From a virus: a stretch of DNA of 32,641 bases. Of this stretch, positions 20,174 through 27,416 are shown in pieces. The position numbers and the translations under genes were made by a program. The notes under the pieces were generated by a model. It was not told the DNA's origin and did not search any database. It saw only the letters and a list, made by a program, of their open reading frames with translations. The first letter of the stretch is position 1, and each line of letters opens with the position of its first letter. The DNA lies in the IMG/VR virus record IMGVR_UViG_3300028388_003028, positions 1 through 32,641 of that record, one strand, 5' to 3'.

Positions 20174-20624
20174 TGCGCGGCAGAAAGTATACGACGAAGT
20201 CAAGGCGAGGATCGAAGCCATCGCAGCGGGAGACAGCTACGACACGACGCCGGTGATCTACGCGGACATGGCCGAATCGTTCAGCGCTGACTCGGAGGTT
20301 GCGATCTGGGTCGAGTACGGCGAGGAGACTCCAGACAACGAGAGATTCACGCTGTCGGGCGGCGGCCCGGTCGTACTCGAGCTTGTGATCAACATCCTTG
20401 TCCGCAACACGACTCGCGGCACGGTCATGACGACGGCAAACAACGCGCTACAGGACGTCCGCAACGCACTCTATGCCTCCCACGAAGACTACCACGACGA
20501 CACCGGAGCGTGGTTCCGGGGACTGGACGCTTGCACGACCGACGAGGGCAGTTTGAGCTTTGACGGTATGGTTCTCTTTTCACAGCCTGCGGTGTTCGCG
20601 TACGCCGCCGGCCCGACCTGGTAG
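20163..20624 (+). CDS. Tail terminator/completion protein candidate (153 aa)
   Basis: The start is GTG in the end of the gp10-like frame. The product has an N-terminal helix (RQKVYDEVKARIEAIAAGDS), a beta-rich core (EVAIWVEYGEE, GPVVLELVINILVRNTTRGT) and a second helix (ANNALQDVRNALYASHEDYH). This is the layout of gpU/gp17-type tail terminators, which cap the tail tube and join it to the head. Its place between the gp10-like protein and the tail tube gene agrees. Sequence similarity to any one family is not certain. Confidence 0.6.
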   Translation: MANSARQKVYDEVKARIEAIAAGDSYDTTPVIYADMAESFSADSEVAIWVEYGEETPDNERFTLSGGGPVVLELVINILVRNTTRGTVMTTANNALQDVRNALYASHEDYHDDTGAWFRGLDACTTDEGSLSFDGMVLFSQPAVFAYAAGPTW

Positions 20625-20633
20625 GTAACGGCA

Positions 20634-21503
20634 ATGTATGATCGCTCACTAGGATTCGTCGCCTTGGCCGCCGAGACCGTGGCTTACGGGACGGCCGGCA
20701 CCTCCCTTGTCTATCAGCACGGAGTTTCGGTCACACCGACGTTCAACGAGAACCGCCAGATACCGCCCGTGCTAGGCAGCAACGCCGCGTCGAACGGTTA
20801 TCGTCTGTCGTCCCACTGGACCGGTAATGTCCGGCTGGCGTTGAGCGACGAGCAGGACGACCTGGGTATCATCTACGGCAACATGGGCAGTCTTGCGACG
20901 AGTACGTGGACTTTCGGCGGCACGCCCGAAAACGACTCGCTCTCGCTGTTCTACGATTACAATGGCGTTGAGCACGACGTTGTCGGCGGCGTCATCCAGT
21001 CGATGACCTGGGAGTTCTCGAACTCCGATTTCAGTTATCTCTCGTTCGACATGATCGGCCGGGCCGCGACGAAGTATACCGGCAGCGCCAGGACGCCGAG
21101 CATCCCGCCGGCCTCTGAGATTGCTACGCCGGCCAACCTGTCGACGCTCTCGATCGCCAGCACGAGCATTAGCAACTGCGTTGGCGCATCGTTCAAGTAT
21201 ACGCGCCAGGTCACCGGCATGGACCGGCAGCGCATCGGCACGTCCGCTCTGCCGCAGCCGGTCATCTATGGCCGCCCGACCATCGAGGCCACCTTCACTT
21301 TGGACATGGACGACGATTCGGTCGACTACCTCGACGACCTGATCGAGGACAACCTGACGGGCAATATCGCTCTGACCATGGATAGCGGAGCGTTCGCGAT
21401 GACAAACGCCAAGGTTATGGGCTCGCTGCCTACGCTCGAGCGCGGCCTGGGCACCCTCGAGATCACGTTCAGCGCGACTACCTTGACCGTTACGACTGCT
21501 TAG
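20634..21503 (+). CDS. Major tail tube protein (289 aa)
   Basis: The ATG follows the terminator gene by nine bases. The product is beta-rich throughout and polar (VYQHGVSVTPTFNENRQIPP; LSLFYDYNGVEHDVVGGVIQ; PQPVIYGRPTIEATFTLDMD), with no hydrophobic core or signal peptide, and a regular beta pattern typical of siphovirus tail tubes. Length 289 suggests one tube domain plus an extra C-terminal beta-sandwich. It is the only candidate tube gene, and it precedes the chaperone and tape measure genes, which is the standard order. Confidence 0.8.
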   Translation: MYDRSLGFVALAAETVAYGTAGTSLVYQHGVSVTPTFNENRQIPPVLGSNAASNGYRLSSHWTGNVRLALSDEQDDLGIIYGNMGSLATSTWTFGGTPENDSLSLFYDYNGVEHDVVGGVIQSMTWEFSNSDFSYLSFDMIGRAATKYTGSARTPSIPPASEIATPANLSTLSIASTSISNCVGASFKYTRQVTGMDRQRIGTSALPQPVIYGRPTIEATFTLDMDDDSVDYLDDLIEDNLTGNIALTMDSGAFAMTNAKVMGSLPTLERGLGTLEITFSATTLTVTTA

Positions 21504-21510
21504 GAGAGGC

Positions 21511-21897
21511 ATGAGCGATACGATCCACAAGATATTCGAGCGGAATCGCCGAGTGCATGACATCGACGGTATTGAGTTTGTGTGTCACCGCTGGTCGGCC
21601 TCACTTGCCATCGAGGCTTTCGGAGCCAACGCATTCAGCCTGGTCGGCGATGGCGGCAACAAGACGCGAGTAGAAGTCGATGCGGCACAGCTCGGCGACC
21701 GGCAGCAGGTCGTCGAGAGGGTGCTACGAGTAGCGATGATCGACCCGGTGATCGGAGACGCGGACGACGAGGGTCGTGGTGTCGTCACCATGCGGACGCT
21801 CGGCGACCTGGCGTACACGCTGTACGAGCAGATCCTCGGGTCGACGGTGGAGGAGGCCGCAAATTTTCCCGAATCGTCGGCGGCCGAGATGGAATGA
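21511..21897 (+). CDS. Tail assembly chaperone, first frame (gpG-like, 128 aa)
   Basis: The ATG follows AGGAGAGGC, an SD region. The product is a mixed alpha/beta protein (DGIEFVCHRWSASLAIEAFG, then VVERVLRVAMIDPVIGDADD) and sits between tail tube and tape measure, where the gpG chaperone of long-tailed phages is always found. A canonical slippery heptamer A-AAT-TTT (21861-21867) lies ten codons before the stop in the correct frame, and a -1 shift there would join it to the following small frame, making a 170-residue gpG-T fusion. These proteins coat the tape measure protein before the tube assembles. Confidence 0.75.
   Translation: MSDTIHKIFERNRRVHDIDGIEFVCHRWSASLAIEAFGANAFSLVGDGGNKTRVEVDAAQLGDRQQVVERVLRVAMIDPVIGDADDEGRGVVTMRTLGDLAYTLYEQILGSTVEEAANFPESSAAEME
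21861..21867 (+). promoter_or_regulatory. Predicted -1 frameshift site A-AAT-TTT
   Basis: The zero frame reads GCA AAT TTT. The heptamer AAATTTT is an X-XXY-YYZ slippery sequence. After a -1 shift the frame continues through TCC CGA ATC and on to the stop at 22020-22022 without interruption. Confidence 0.55.
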
Positions 21898-22022
21898 CAG
21901 TGTGCAAGGTACTTGACGGGATCGCCCAGACGTATCACTGCCGGCCTAGCGACCTTGTCGCAGGCGGCCACGCTTCATTGTCGTTCGACGTAGCAGTACG
22001 CATGAAAGCGAGCGCGAAGTAA
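21894..22022 (+). CDS. Tail assembly chaperone, second part (gpT-like, 42 aa alone)
   Basis: This frame starts with an ATG overlapping the stop of the first chaperone (ATGA) and could be read by reinitiation or as the tail of a -1 frameshift product. The product contains IAQTYHCRPSDLVAGGHASL, then a FDVAVRM helix, which matches the 'Y.CRPS.L......F..AV' signature of the second tail chaperone in many siphoviruses. Its own stop overlaps the ATG of the tape measure gene. As a free peptide it is short, so the fused form is more likely to be the working one. Confidence 0.65.
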   Translation: MTVCKVLDGIAQTYHCRPSDLVAGGHASLSFDVAVRMKASAK

Positions 22023-23434
22023 TGGCCACCAGGCGGCTAGTCGAGATCGTCCTGAAGGGCAAAGACGAGACGAAGGGTGCGTTCGACTCCCTCGCATCGA
22101 GCCTCGGCGTTGCCGACGCGAAGGCGCTCAAGTTGGCCGCTGGTGCTGCTGCTGTCGGGACTGCGCTGGTGACCGCGACCAAGGCCGTTTATGACTTCAC
22201 GGCCCAACAGGCGGCGGCAGGTGATGCTGCTGCTAAGTTCGCATACCGGCTAGGCTTAACGGTTGAGGGCCTGAGCGAACTCGACTACATCGCCAAGCGT
22301 GGTAACGTGTCCGTCCGCACGATGGGTATCGCGATGCAGCGCATGACGCGCCGCGTGGCGGAGGCGGCGCAGGGGCTCGGTGAGGCCCGAGACGCCATCC
22401 GCGAGCTCGGGATAGACGCTGCCGCTATTACTTCGATGTCGCCCGATAAACAGTTTTACGAGATCGCCAGAGCGCTGCAGGACGTAACAAGACAGAGTGA
22501 CCGCGTGCGTCTGGCGTTTAAGCTGTTCGACTCCGAGGGAGTGTCGGTCATCCAGACGCTCAAGGGAGGCCTGGCCGAAACGCGCAAAGAGTTCGAGCGG
22601 TTCGGTGGCGCTATGTCTGCGTCTTTTGCGTCCGGGAGCGAAAGCTTTGCCAACGCACAGTCGAACCTGGCGAACGCAACAGACAGGCTCAAAGAGGCGC
22701 TAGCCGAGCCGTTTCTCGCTCCGTTCACGCAGGCGATCAATACGCTAGCGACAGTGCTCGGCAATGGCCGGGACGCGGCCGCTGGCATCAACAATGCGTT
22801 GGCCTCCATGCCCGGCATTGTCGGTGCATACGGGCGGGCAGCAACCGCCAGGCCGCAAGCCGGCCGTCAGGTGACAGACCTCGAGCAGTGGGCGAACAGT
22901 TACGGCACCGGTGGAGGTGTATTCGGCATGTCGCCGCCGACCGCCACCGTACCGACCGGGCCGTACAACCCAGGCACCTACGCGCCTAATCCTCACTGGA
23001 TGCCACCGATGCCGATGGACGGCCTCGAGGCCATGTCGCCAGAAGACCTGGGCCTCATGTTCGGCGAAGTGGACTTCGACCTCATGCGCGGCATGAAAGA
23101 AATGGAGGATTTCAGCGAGGCGGCCGTCTCTGCGGCGGCCACGTTCCAGTCTGCAATGTCGTCGGCGTTCGCGACGGCCATCATGGACGCCGGCAACGCG
23201 GCTGAGGCTATCCGTGACATCTTCGTAAGCACCCTGTCGAATCTCGCTGGCTCGTTCCTGTCGGCTGGGATTTTCGCGGCGCTCGGCCTGCCGGTCGCTG
23301 GACCGTTCGCTTCTGTGTTCGGTAAGAGTTCAGTGTCCGGAGCGACAAAGTCGATGCCTGGATCGGCCGTCCTCGAGAAGGTTGGCGAATACAATTACAT
23401 GGCCGGATCGGCCTATGGAAAGGCGTTTATCTGA
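22022..23434 (+). CDS. Tape measure protein, short (470 aa)
   Basis: The ATG overlaps the previous stop. The product is alanine-rich and mostly helical (ASSLGVADAKALKLAAGAAA; NLANATDRLKEALAEPFLAP), with a hydrophobic segment near the C-terminus (AGSFLSAGIFAALGLPVAGP) that is typical of tape measure proteins. A proline-rich stretch lies near residues 310-340. Position after the chaperones and before the distal tail genes is standard. By the family rule of about 1.5 angstrom per residue, 470 residues predict a short tail of roughly 70 nm. No lysozyme or peptidase domain is visible. Confidence 0.85.
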   Translation: MATRRLVEIVLKGKDETKGAFDSLASSLGVADAKALKLAAGAAAVGTALVTATKAVYDFTAQQAAAGDAAAKFAYRLGLTVEGLSELDYIAKRGNVSVRTMGIAMQRMTRRVAEAAQGLGEARDAIRELGIDAAAITSMSPDKQFYEIARALQDVTRQSDRVRLAFKLFDSEGVSVIQTLKGGLAETRKEFERFGGAMSASFASGSESFANAQSNLANATDRLKEALAEPFLAPFTQAINTLATVLGNGRDAAAGINNALASMPGIVGAYGRAATARPQAGRQVTDLEQWANSYGTGGGVFGMSPPTATVPTGPYNPGTYAPNPHWMPPMPMDGLEAMSPEDLGLMFGEVDFDLMRGMKEMEDFSEAAVSAAATFQSAMSSAFATAIMDAGNAAEAIRDIFVSTLSNLAGSFLSAGIFAALGLPVAGPFASVFGKSSVSGATKSMPGSAVLEKVGEYNYMAGSAYGKAFI

Positions 23435-25239
23435 TGAGCGGCGCGCGTATCAATATCGTTCGTGCCGAGACAATCGAGGCGGCCGAGGGACTGGACTACG
23501 GCTCTCCAGGCTCGTCTGCGGCGAAGTATGACGACGTCGAGTTGGTGACGCCGCAGAACGAACCTTGCGCGATGCTTGCGGCCCCTGTATGGCAGGACAA
23601 TGACGTCAGGTACGAGTACATAATGGGCGGCGTTGGGACGTCTGCGAGGCGTTCGCGTCACGTCATCACCGTCGCCGTCGACTACATCAGCAACGCGATA
23701 CGGAGCAAGCTCGAACAATGGCAGCGCGACCGCGCGTTAGTCTGGTTCTGCCCAGGTTTTGGCCGGCACACTGAGATCGCCGTCCGTGCTATCGAGGGCG
23801 ACGGCACGACCTTAGCAGACGGCGCGACGACCTTCGAGGACTTGACTGGGCGCTGGAACTTAACGTCTTCCAGCGATCCCACTGAGTCCTACGTCTGGGA
23901 TCGCGAGTTGCAGGCGATGCGAGGCGCGTGGACTGGCTCGAATACGCGCAAGATCATGCCTACGCGGTACGGAGCCTGCCAAGTTGTCGAGAAGGCCAAG
24001 ACGAACCGGCACAGTCCCGGCCACCCGGTTTCGGCCACCGAAGGCAACGGCGTCGGCGATGCCGGCTGGGTCAAAGGTGGGACTCATTCCGCCGACATCA
24101 CGTTGGGGATTGAGGCCACCGGAGCCTACGTGTTCGGGCACGCGGATTGCCGCGACGCGCTGCGAGTAAAGACTGCCAACGCGGCTGGCCGTAACAGGCA
24201 ACTAGACGCCGGCCAGCAATTCGACAGCAGCGATCCGGAGTACAACGGCGACGGGACGCTGACCGGCGCTGGAGAGATTTCGGTCTCTATCTGGATCAAG
24301 GGCCGTGTCAACCCGAGCGCCGCGCTGTACGTCGGCCAGGTCGGCGGCAGTCAGAACAGCGTATTGCTGTCCGATTATGACTTGAGTGAGTGGACGAAGA
24401 TATCATGCTCGTACTATTCGGGCGACTGGTCGTCAGGGATACCCATCATCACTATCTGGCTCGGCACCAGCGCGCAGGCATACGACGACAATTTCTTGAT
24501 CGGCCCGACCGCTGTTGTATTCGGCCAAGGACACGCAGAACCCGAATGGTCTGAGTACGACACGGCCGTCAGCGCGGACACGCTGGCAACGACCAGCTCG
24601 TCGTTCAGATTCCCTGTAGCCGGTAGCATGATTGCCGCGTTCTACGTGCCGAACGACGTACACGACGCGGATTATCCGCAGGGTGCATCGACACATCTGA
24701 TCGAGAACAGCGGCGGCAATCCAGGTCGACTCAGCCTGGTGATGGGGGCGAGTACGCTAGGCGCGTACCTCCACCGCACCGCGTCGTTCTCGATTGGCGG
24801 CGAGGTTACCCTGGTGCCGGGTAAGATCAACACCATCGCCGCGACGTGGGGCAGCGAGAGCGATTACAACATCTATTGCAACGGCGAGTTGATCGACACG
24901 TCGGACACCACCGAACATGAAGGCGATTTCGCCGATAGCGTCGGCACGCTCTATTTCGGCGGCTCGGCAGGCGGTGGACTCCCGCTCTGGCTGTCGTCAG
25001 CGCGCATTGACCATGACGTATGGACGGCGGCCGAGGTCGCAGAACACCACGCCGCGCTAGCAGACCAGGTCGCCAACCTTGTGTCCGTGCAGGCGCGCGG
25101 ACGTAAGTACCGAATCGCACAGATACCATCGACGCCACGCAATGGCGTTGACGGCGCTCACTGGATCGGCCAGCTCGTCCTCGAGGAGTTCGAGTACGAC
25201 AGCAACTACGGCGACATCACAACGGCGGAGACGTACTGA
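23434..25239 (+). CDS. Distal tail/baseplate protein with LamG-like jelly-roll domain (601 aa)
   Basis: The ATG overlaps the tape measure stop (TGATG). The first about 130 residues (ISNAIRSKLEQWQRDRALVW-type region preceded by beta strands) fit the N-terminal belt of a distal tail protein. Residues about 200-330 hold a beta-sandwich with a VSIWIKGRV strand. The C-terminal domain, residues about 450-560, carries a concanavalin/LamG pattern: 'VPGKINTIAATWGSESDYNI', YCNGELIDTSDTTEH, and 'LPLWLSSARIDHDVW'. Such domains bind sugars or proteins on the host surface. It likely joins the tail tube to the fibres. The exact names of the domains rest on pattern. Confidence 0.65.
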   Translation: MSGARINIVRAETIEAAEGLDYGSPGSSAAKYDDVELVTPQNEPCAMLAAPVWQDNDVRYEYIMGGVGTSARRSRHVITVAVDYISNAIRSKLEQWQRDRALVWFCPGFGRHTEIAVRAIEGDGTTLADGATTFEDLTGRWNLTSSSDPTESYVWDRELQAMRGAWTGSNTRKIMPTRYGACQVVEKAKTNRHSPGHPVSATEGNGVGDAGWVKGGTHSADITLGIEATGAYVFGHADCRDALRVKTANAAGRNRQLDAGQQFDSSDPEYNGDGTLTGAGEISVSIWIKGRVNPSAALYVGQVGGSQNSVLLSDYDLSEWTKISCSYYSGDWSSGIPIITIWLGTSAQAYDDNFLIGPTAVVFGQGHAEPEWSEYDTAVSADTLATTSSSFRFPVAGSMIAAFYVPNDVHDADYPQGASTHLIENSGGNPGRLSLVMGASTLGAYLHRTASFSIGGEVTLVPGKINTIAATWGSESDYNIYCNGELIDTSDTTEHEGDFADSVGTLYFGGSAGGGLPLWLSSARIDHDVWTAAEVAEHHAALADQVANLVSVQARGRKYRIAQIPSTPRNGVDGAHWIGQLVLEEFEYDSNYGDITTAETY

Positions 25240-25778
25240 TGGCTCGCTTGTCAGCAGACGAGATCGCTGCTATCGCCGCTGGCCAGCCGGTCGAGCAGGA
25301 CTGGACGGTCTCGGTTCCGCAGGCGTCCGGCAGCTCGACGTTTGCGGCCGTCAGGTTGCACAGCGACACGGGCGGCCCGTACAGGGTCACGGACGCCGGT
25401 CAGTACACGGTCGAGGGGTACAACGTATCGATGGCTGAGCCAGGCCGGCTTAGGTCTGGGATGTACCGATTTACGGTCGACAACGGCGATGGATACCTGA
25501 GTTCATATTCGTCGACGAATGTCTGGTACAACACGTCCGGCAGCTATCAGGCCGACCCCATCGAATGCCGCGTAGCGCATCGGGTGCGCGTGCGGCTCCT
25601 GAGCGGGTCGTGGTCCGAGATACTGTACTACGTCGGACTGGTCGACGACGTGCAGTACGACGAGACGAATGGCACAGCGACGATCCAATGCAGGAGTATT
25701 TCGACCTTTGTGCTGGATGAGCTTTGGACGGTTGACGACGGCACCGATGTTGACACCGGATTGAACGTGGTGGTTTAG
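25239..25778 (+). CDS. Baseplate hub N-terminal-like protein (179 aa)
   Basis: The ATG overlaps the previous stop (TGATG). The product is beta-rich (YRVTDAGQYTVEGYNVSMAE, RLRSGMYRFTVDNGDGYLSS, YYVGLVDDVQYDETNGTATI), the pattern of the first beta-barrel of gp27-like tail hubs, with 'VDNGDG' and 'YVGLVDDV' strands. The stop is followed after one base by the GTG of the next gene, which continues in the +1 frame with related hub-like sequence. It could be the N-terminal half of a hub gene that was split, or an independent component. Confidence 0.5.
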   Translation: MARLSADEIAAIAAGQPVEQDWTVSVPQASGSSTFAAVRLHSDTGGPYRVTDAGQYTVEGYNVSMAEPGRLRSGMYRFTVDNGDGYLSSYSSTNVWYNTSGSYQADPIECRVAHRVRVRLLSGSWSEILYYVGLVDDVQYDETNGTATIQCRSISTFVLDELWTVDDGTDVDTGLNVVV

Positions 25779-25779
25779 C

Positions 25780-27063
25780 GTGGCGCTTGGCTCGACATGG
25801 TTTGATGGGACCGGGACACCGAGTTACACCGACGTTCGGTGCGACCCGGACTTTACGTCTGCATCTTCGTCGAGCACAACGTCCGGGAGCTACATCCGCT
25901 ACGATTACGGGCCGTGTGGCTGGCTGGTATTTTTGCCGAACAAGGCGAACACGAACGGCGGGAACATACGCGACCCTGAATATGGGTACGTCTACGCAAC
26001 GAAGGACAGCGACGGGTCAGATGTTGCGTTGCGGAACATCTATCACAATCTGCGCTCTGCCCCGGCCTGGTCGCGGACGACAGACGAGAACATGTACAGG
26101 CCATTCGACGATGACCAGTACAGTGCGGAGATACGCATCGTCCTGCCAACGGGAGGTTCCGATATATGCTCTGTCCACTTGTACCAGCCTTATTGCTGGT
26201 ACGGCCGTGTCGCCCAGGTTATCGCTGCCATCCTGATAAGCAAGGGCCTTCCGATAGCGTATATCGACCAGACAGCATTTTCGGCCGCCGACGATGCCCA
26301 GGCTGCCATGGGCACAATCGACGACGAGGAGCCGTATGTGTTCTTCCGTCGCCAGCTCGGCCAGTCGCTTGGCGAATCCATCAAGGCGCTTGCTGTCAAT
26401 ACATGGGACATCATGACCATCAATCTGGATGGCAAGTTCGCGATGATGCCGAGGACGTCCGTGCCGGCTGGCTATACGATATCTGGCCTCGCCCGGACCG
26501 ACGGCGTGGTAACCGTACAATGGCGATACGCTCGCGAGATGCTGGTTAATCATACTATTGCCAGCGATGGTCGATACTACGACGTCCAGTTCGAGACAGT
26601 CGGGACATTCTCGAACGTACCGTCCACCGTTTCGGAAACAGCGTTCCCTAGCGCGGTCAGTGAAATGCGCGAACTGCCGTTTGAGGAGTTCGGGGATTCG
26701 ACCAGCCAGACGCGGTACGGCGTGCGTGAGCTTGGGCGTCAACTTGACCTGCAAGAGGGTAAGGACGTCCGAACCATCAGAGCGTACCACCTGCCATATT
26801 TTTGCAACATCGAAGGATCGTCTGGTGACCCGCTCGCGGCAAAGTCGGTGCTGATGGCCAGGCTCGCCAGCGTCGAGGCGAAGCTACGTCGCGAGGTCAC
26901 AATTACCCAAGACCTGCGTGGACTTGACTACGACGTCGGGTATCTAGTCGAAGACCTCGAGGTTACCAGCGACGGAGCCACGTTCGATGCGTTCTGCACC
27001 AAGAAGACCATCGATTTCAACGACCTGTCGGTCACATCGGTTCTCCTAGAAGAACCAGCCTGA
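25780..27063 (+). CDS. Baseplate hub/tail-tip protein (427 aa)
   Basis: The start is GTG, one base after the previous TAG. The product shows a tail-hub layout: 'AQVIAAILISKGLPIAYIDQ', then 'LGESIKALAVNTWDIMTINL', then 'DGKFAMMPRTSVPAGYT' and a C-terminal beta domain ('VRTIRAYHLPYFCNIEGSSG', 'REVTITQDLRGLDYDVGYLV'). Proteins of this size after the distal tail protein form the central hub at the tail tip. No peptidase or lysozyme motif is visible. The gene ends four bases before the signal-peptide gene's CATGGAGGG element. Confidence 0.55.
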   Translation: MALGSTWFDGTGTPSYTDVRCDPDFTSASSSSTTSGSYIRYDYGPCGWLVFLPNKANTNGGNIRDPEYGYVYATKDSDGSDVALRNIYHNLRSAPAWSRTTDENMYRPFDDDQYSAEIRIVLPTGGSDICSVHLYQPYCWYGRVAQVIAAILISKGLPIAYIDQTAFSAADDAQAAMGTIDDEEPYVFFRRQLGQSLGESIKALAVNTWDIMTINLDGKFAMMPRTSVPAGYTISGLARTDGVVTVQWRYAREMLVNHTIASDGRYYDVQFETVGTFSNVPSTVSETAFPSAVSEMRELPFEEFGDSTSQTRYGVRELGRQLDLQEGKDVRTIRAYHLPYFCNIEGSSGDPLAAKSVLMARLASVEAKLRREVTITQDLRGLDYDVGYLVEDLEVTSDGATFDAFCTKKTIDFNDLSVTSVLLEEPA

Positions 27064-27065
27064 GC

Positions 27066-27074
27066 CATGGAGGG
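27066..27074 (+). promoter_or_regulatory. CATGGAGGG translation-initiation element (copy 4)
   Basis: Ends 7 bases before the ATG at 27082. Here the internal ATG (27067) is in frame with the gene and would add five residues MEGLT; the SD spacing favours 27082. Confidence 0.6.
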
Positions 27075-27081
27075 CTTGACC

Positions 27082-27402
27082 ATGTACCGCTTTATCATCG
27101 TTGCCGCGATACTTCTCGGCTCGGCCATTGCTCTGGCGGCCACGTCTGACGAGGTCGTGACCGAGGCTACCGAGATCAACGTCGTGGGCCGTACCGGCGC
27201 GTCTGTGCTCGCTGACGGCGGCTCTGCAATCGTGCTGCTGACGTCATGGGACGCTACGGCTGGCGACCGCGACACGGTGCAGGTCCGTTACGTGCGCGAC
27301 CTGGTGCCCCGTGAGCTGTTCTGGTCGCCCGCATGGGACAAGGTGGACACGCTCACGGTCGTGCCGACCGGCGCTGATACCGTCATCGTGACGTTGCACT
27401 AG
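27082..27402 (+). CDS. Small exported protein with Sec signal peptide (106 aa)
   Basis: From ATG 27082 the product begins MYRFIIVAAILLGSAIALAA, a textbook signal peptide: short basic start, hydrophobic core and a small-residue ALA-A cleavage site before TSDEV. The mature part is beta-rich (GASVLADGGSAIVLLTSWDA, DTVQVRYVRDLVPRELFWSP, DTLTVVPTGADTVIVTLH). No lipobox. It is the first of four adjacent exported-type genes that follow the baseplate genes. Small beta proteins of this size can act as adaptors. I do not recognise a family, and an export signal is unexpected at this position in a phage. Confidence 0.65.
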   Translation: MYRFIIVAAILLGSAIALAATSDEVVTEATEINVVGRTGASVLADGGSAIVLLTSWDATAGDRDTVQVRYVRDLVPRELFWSPAWDKVDTLTVVPTGADTVIVTLH

Positions 27403-27416
27403 CGCGAGGGGTCGAC

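Noticed and set aside
26017-26790. 257-codon minus-strand frame opposite the hub gene
   Set aside because: Antisense to an assigned gene with no SD; no recognisable domain.
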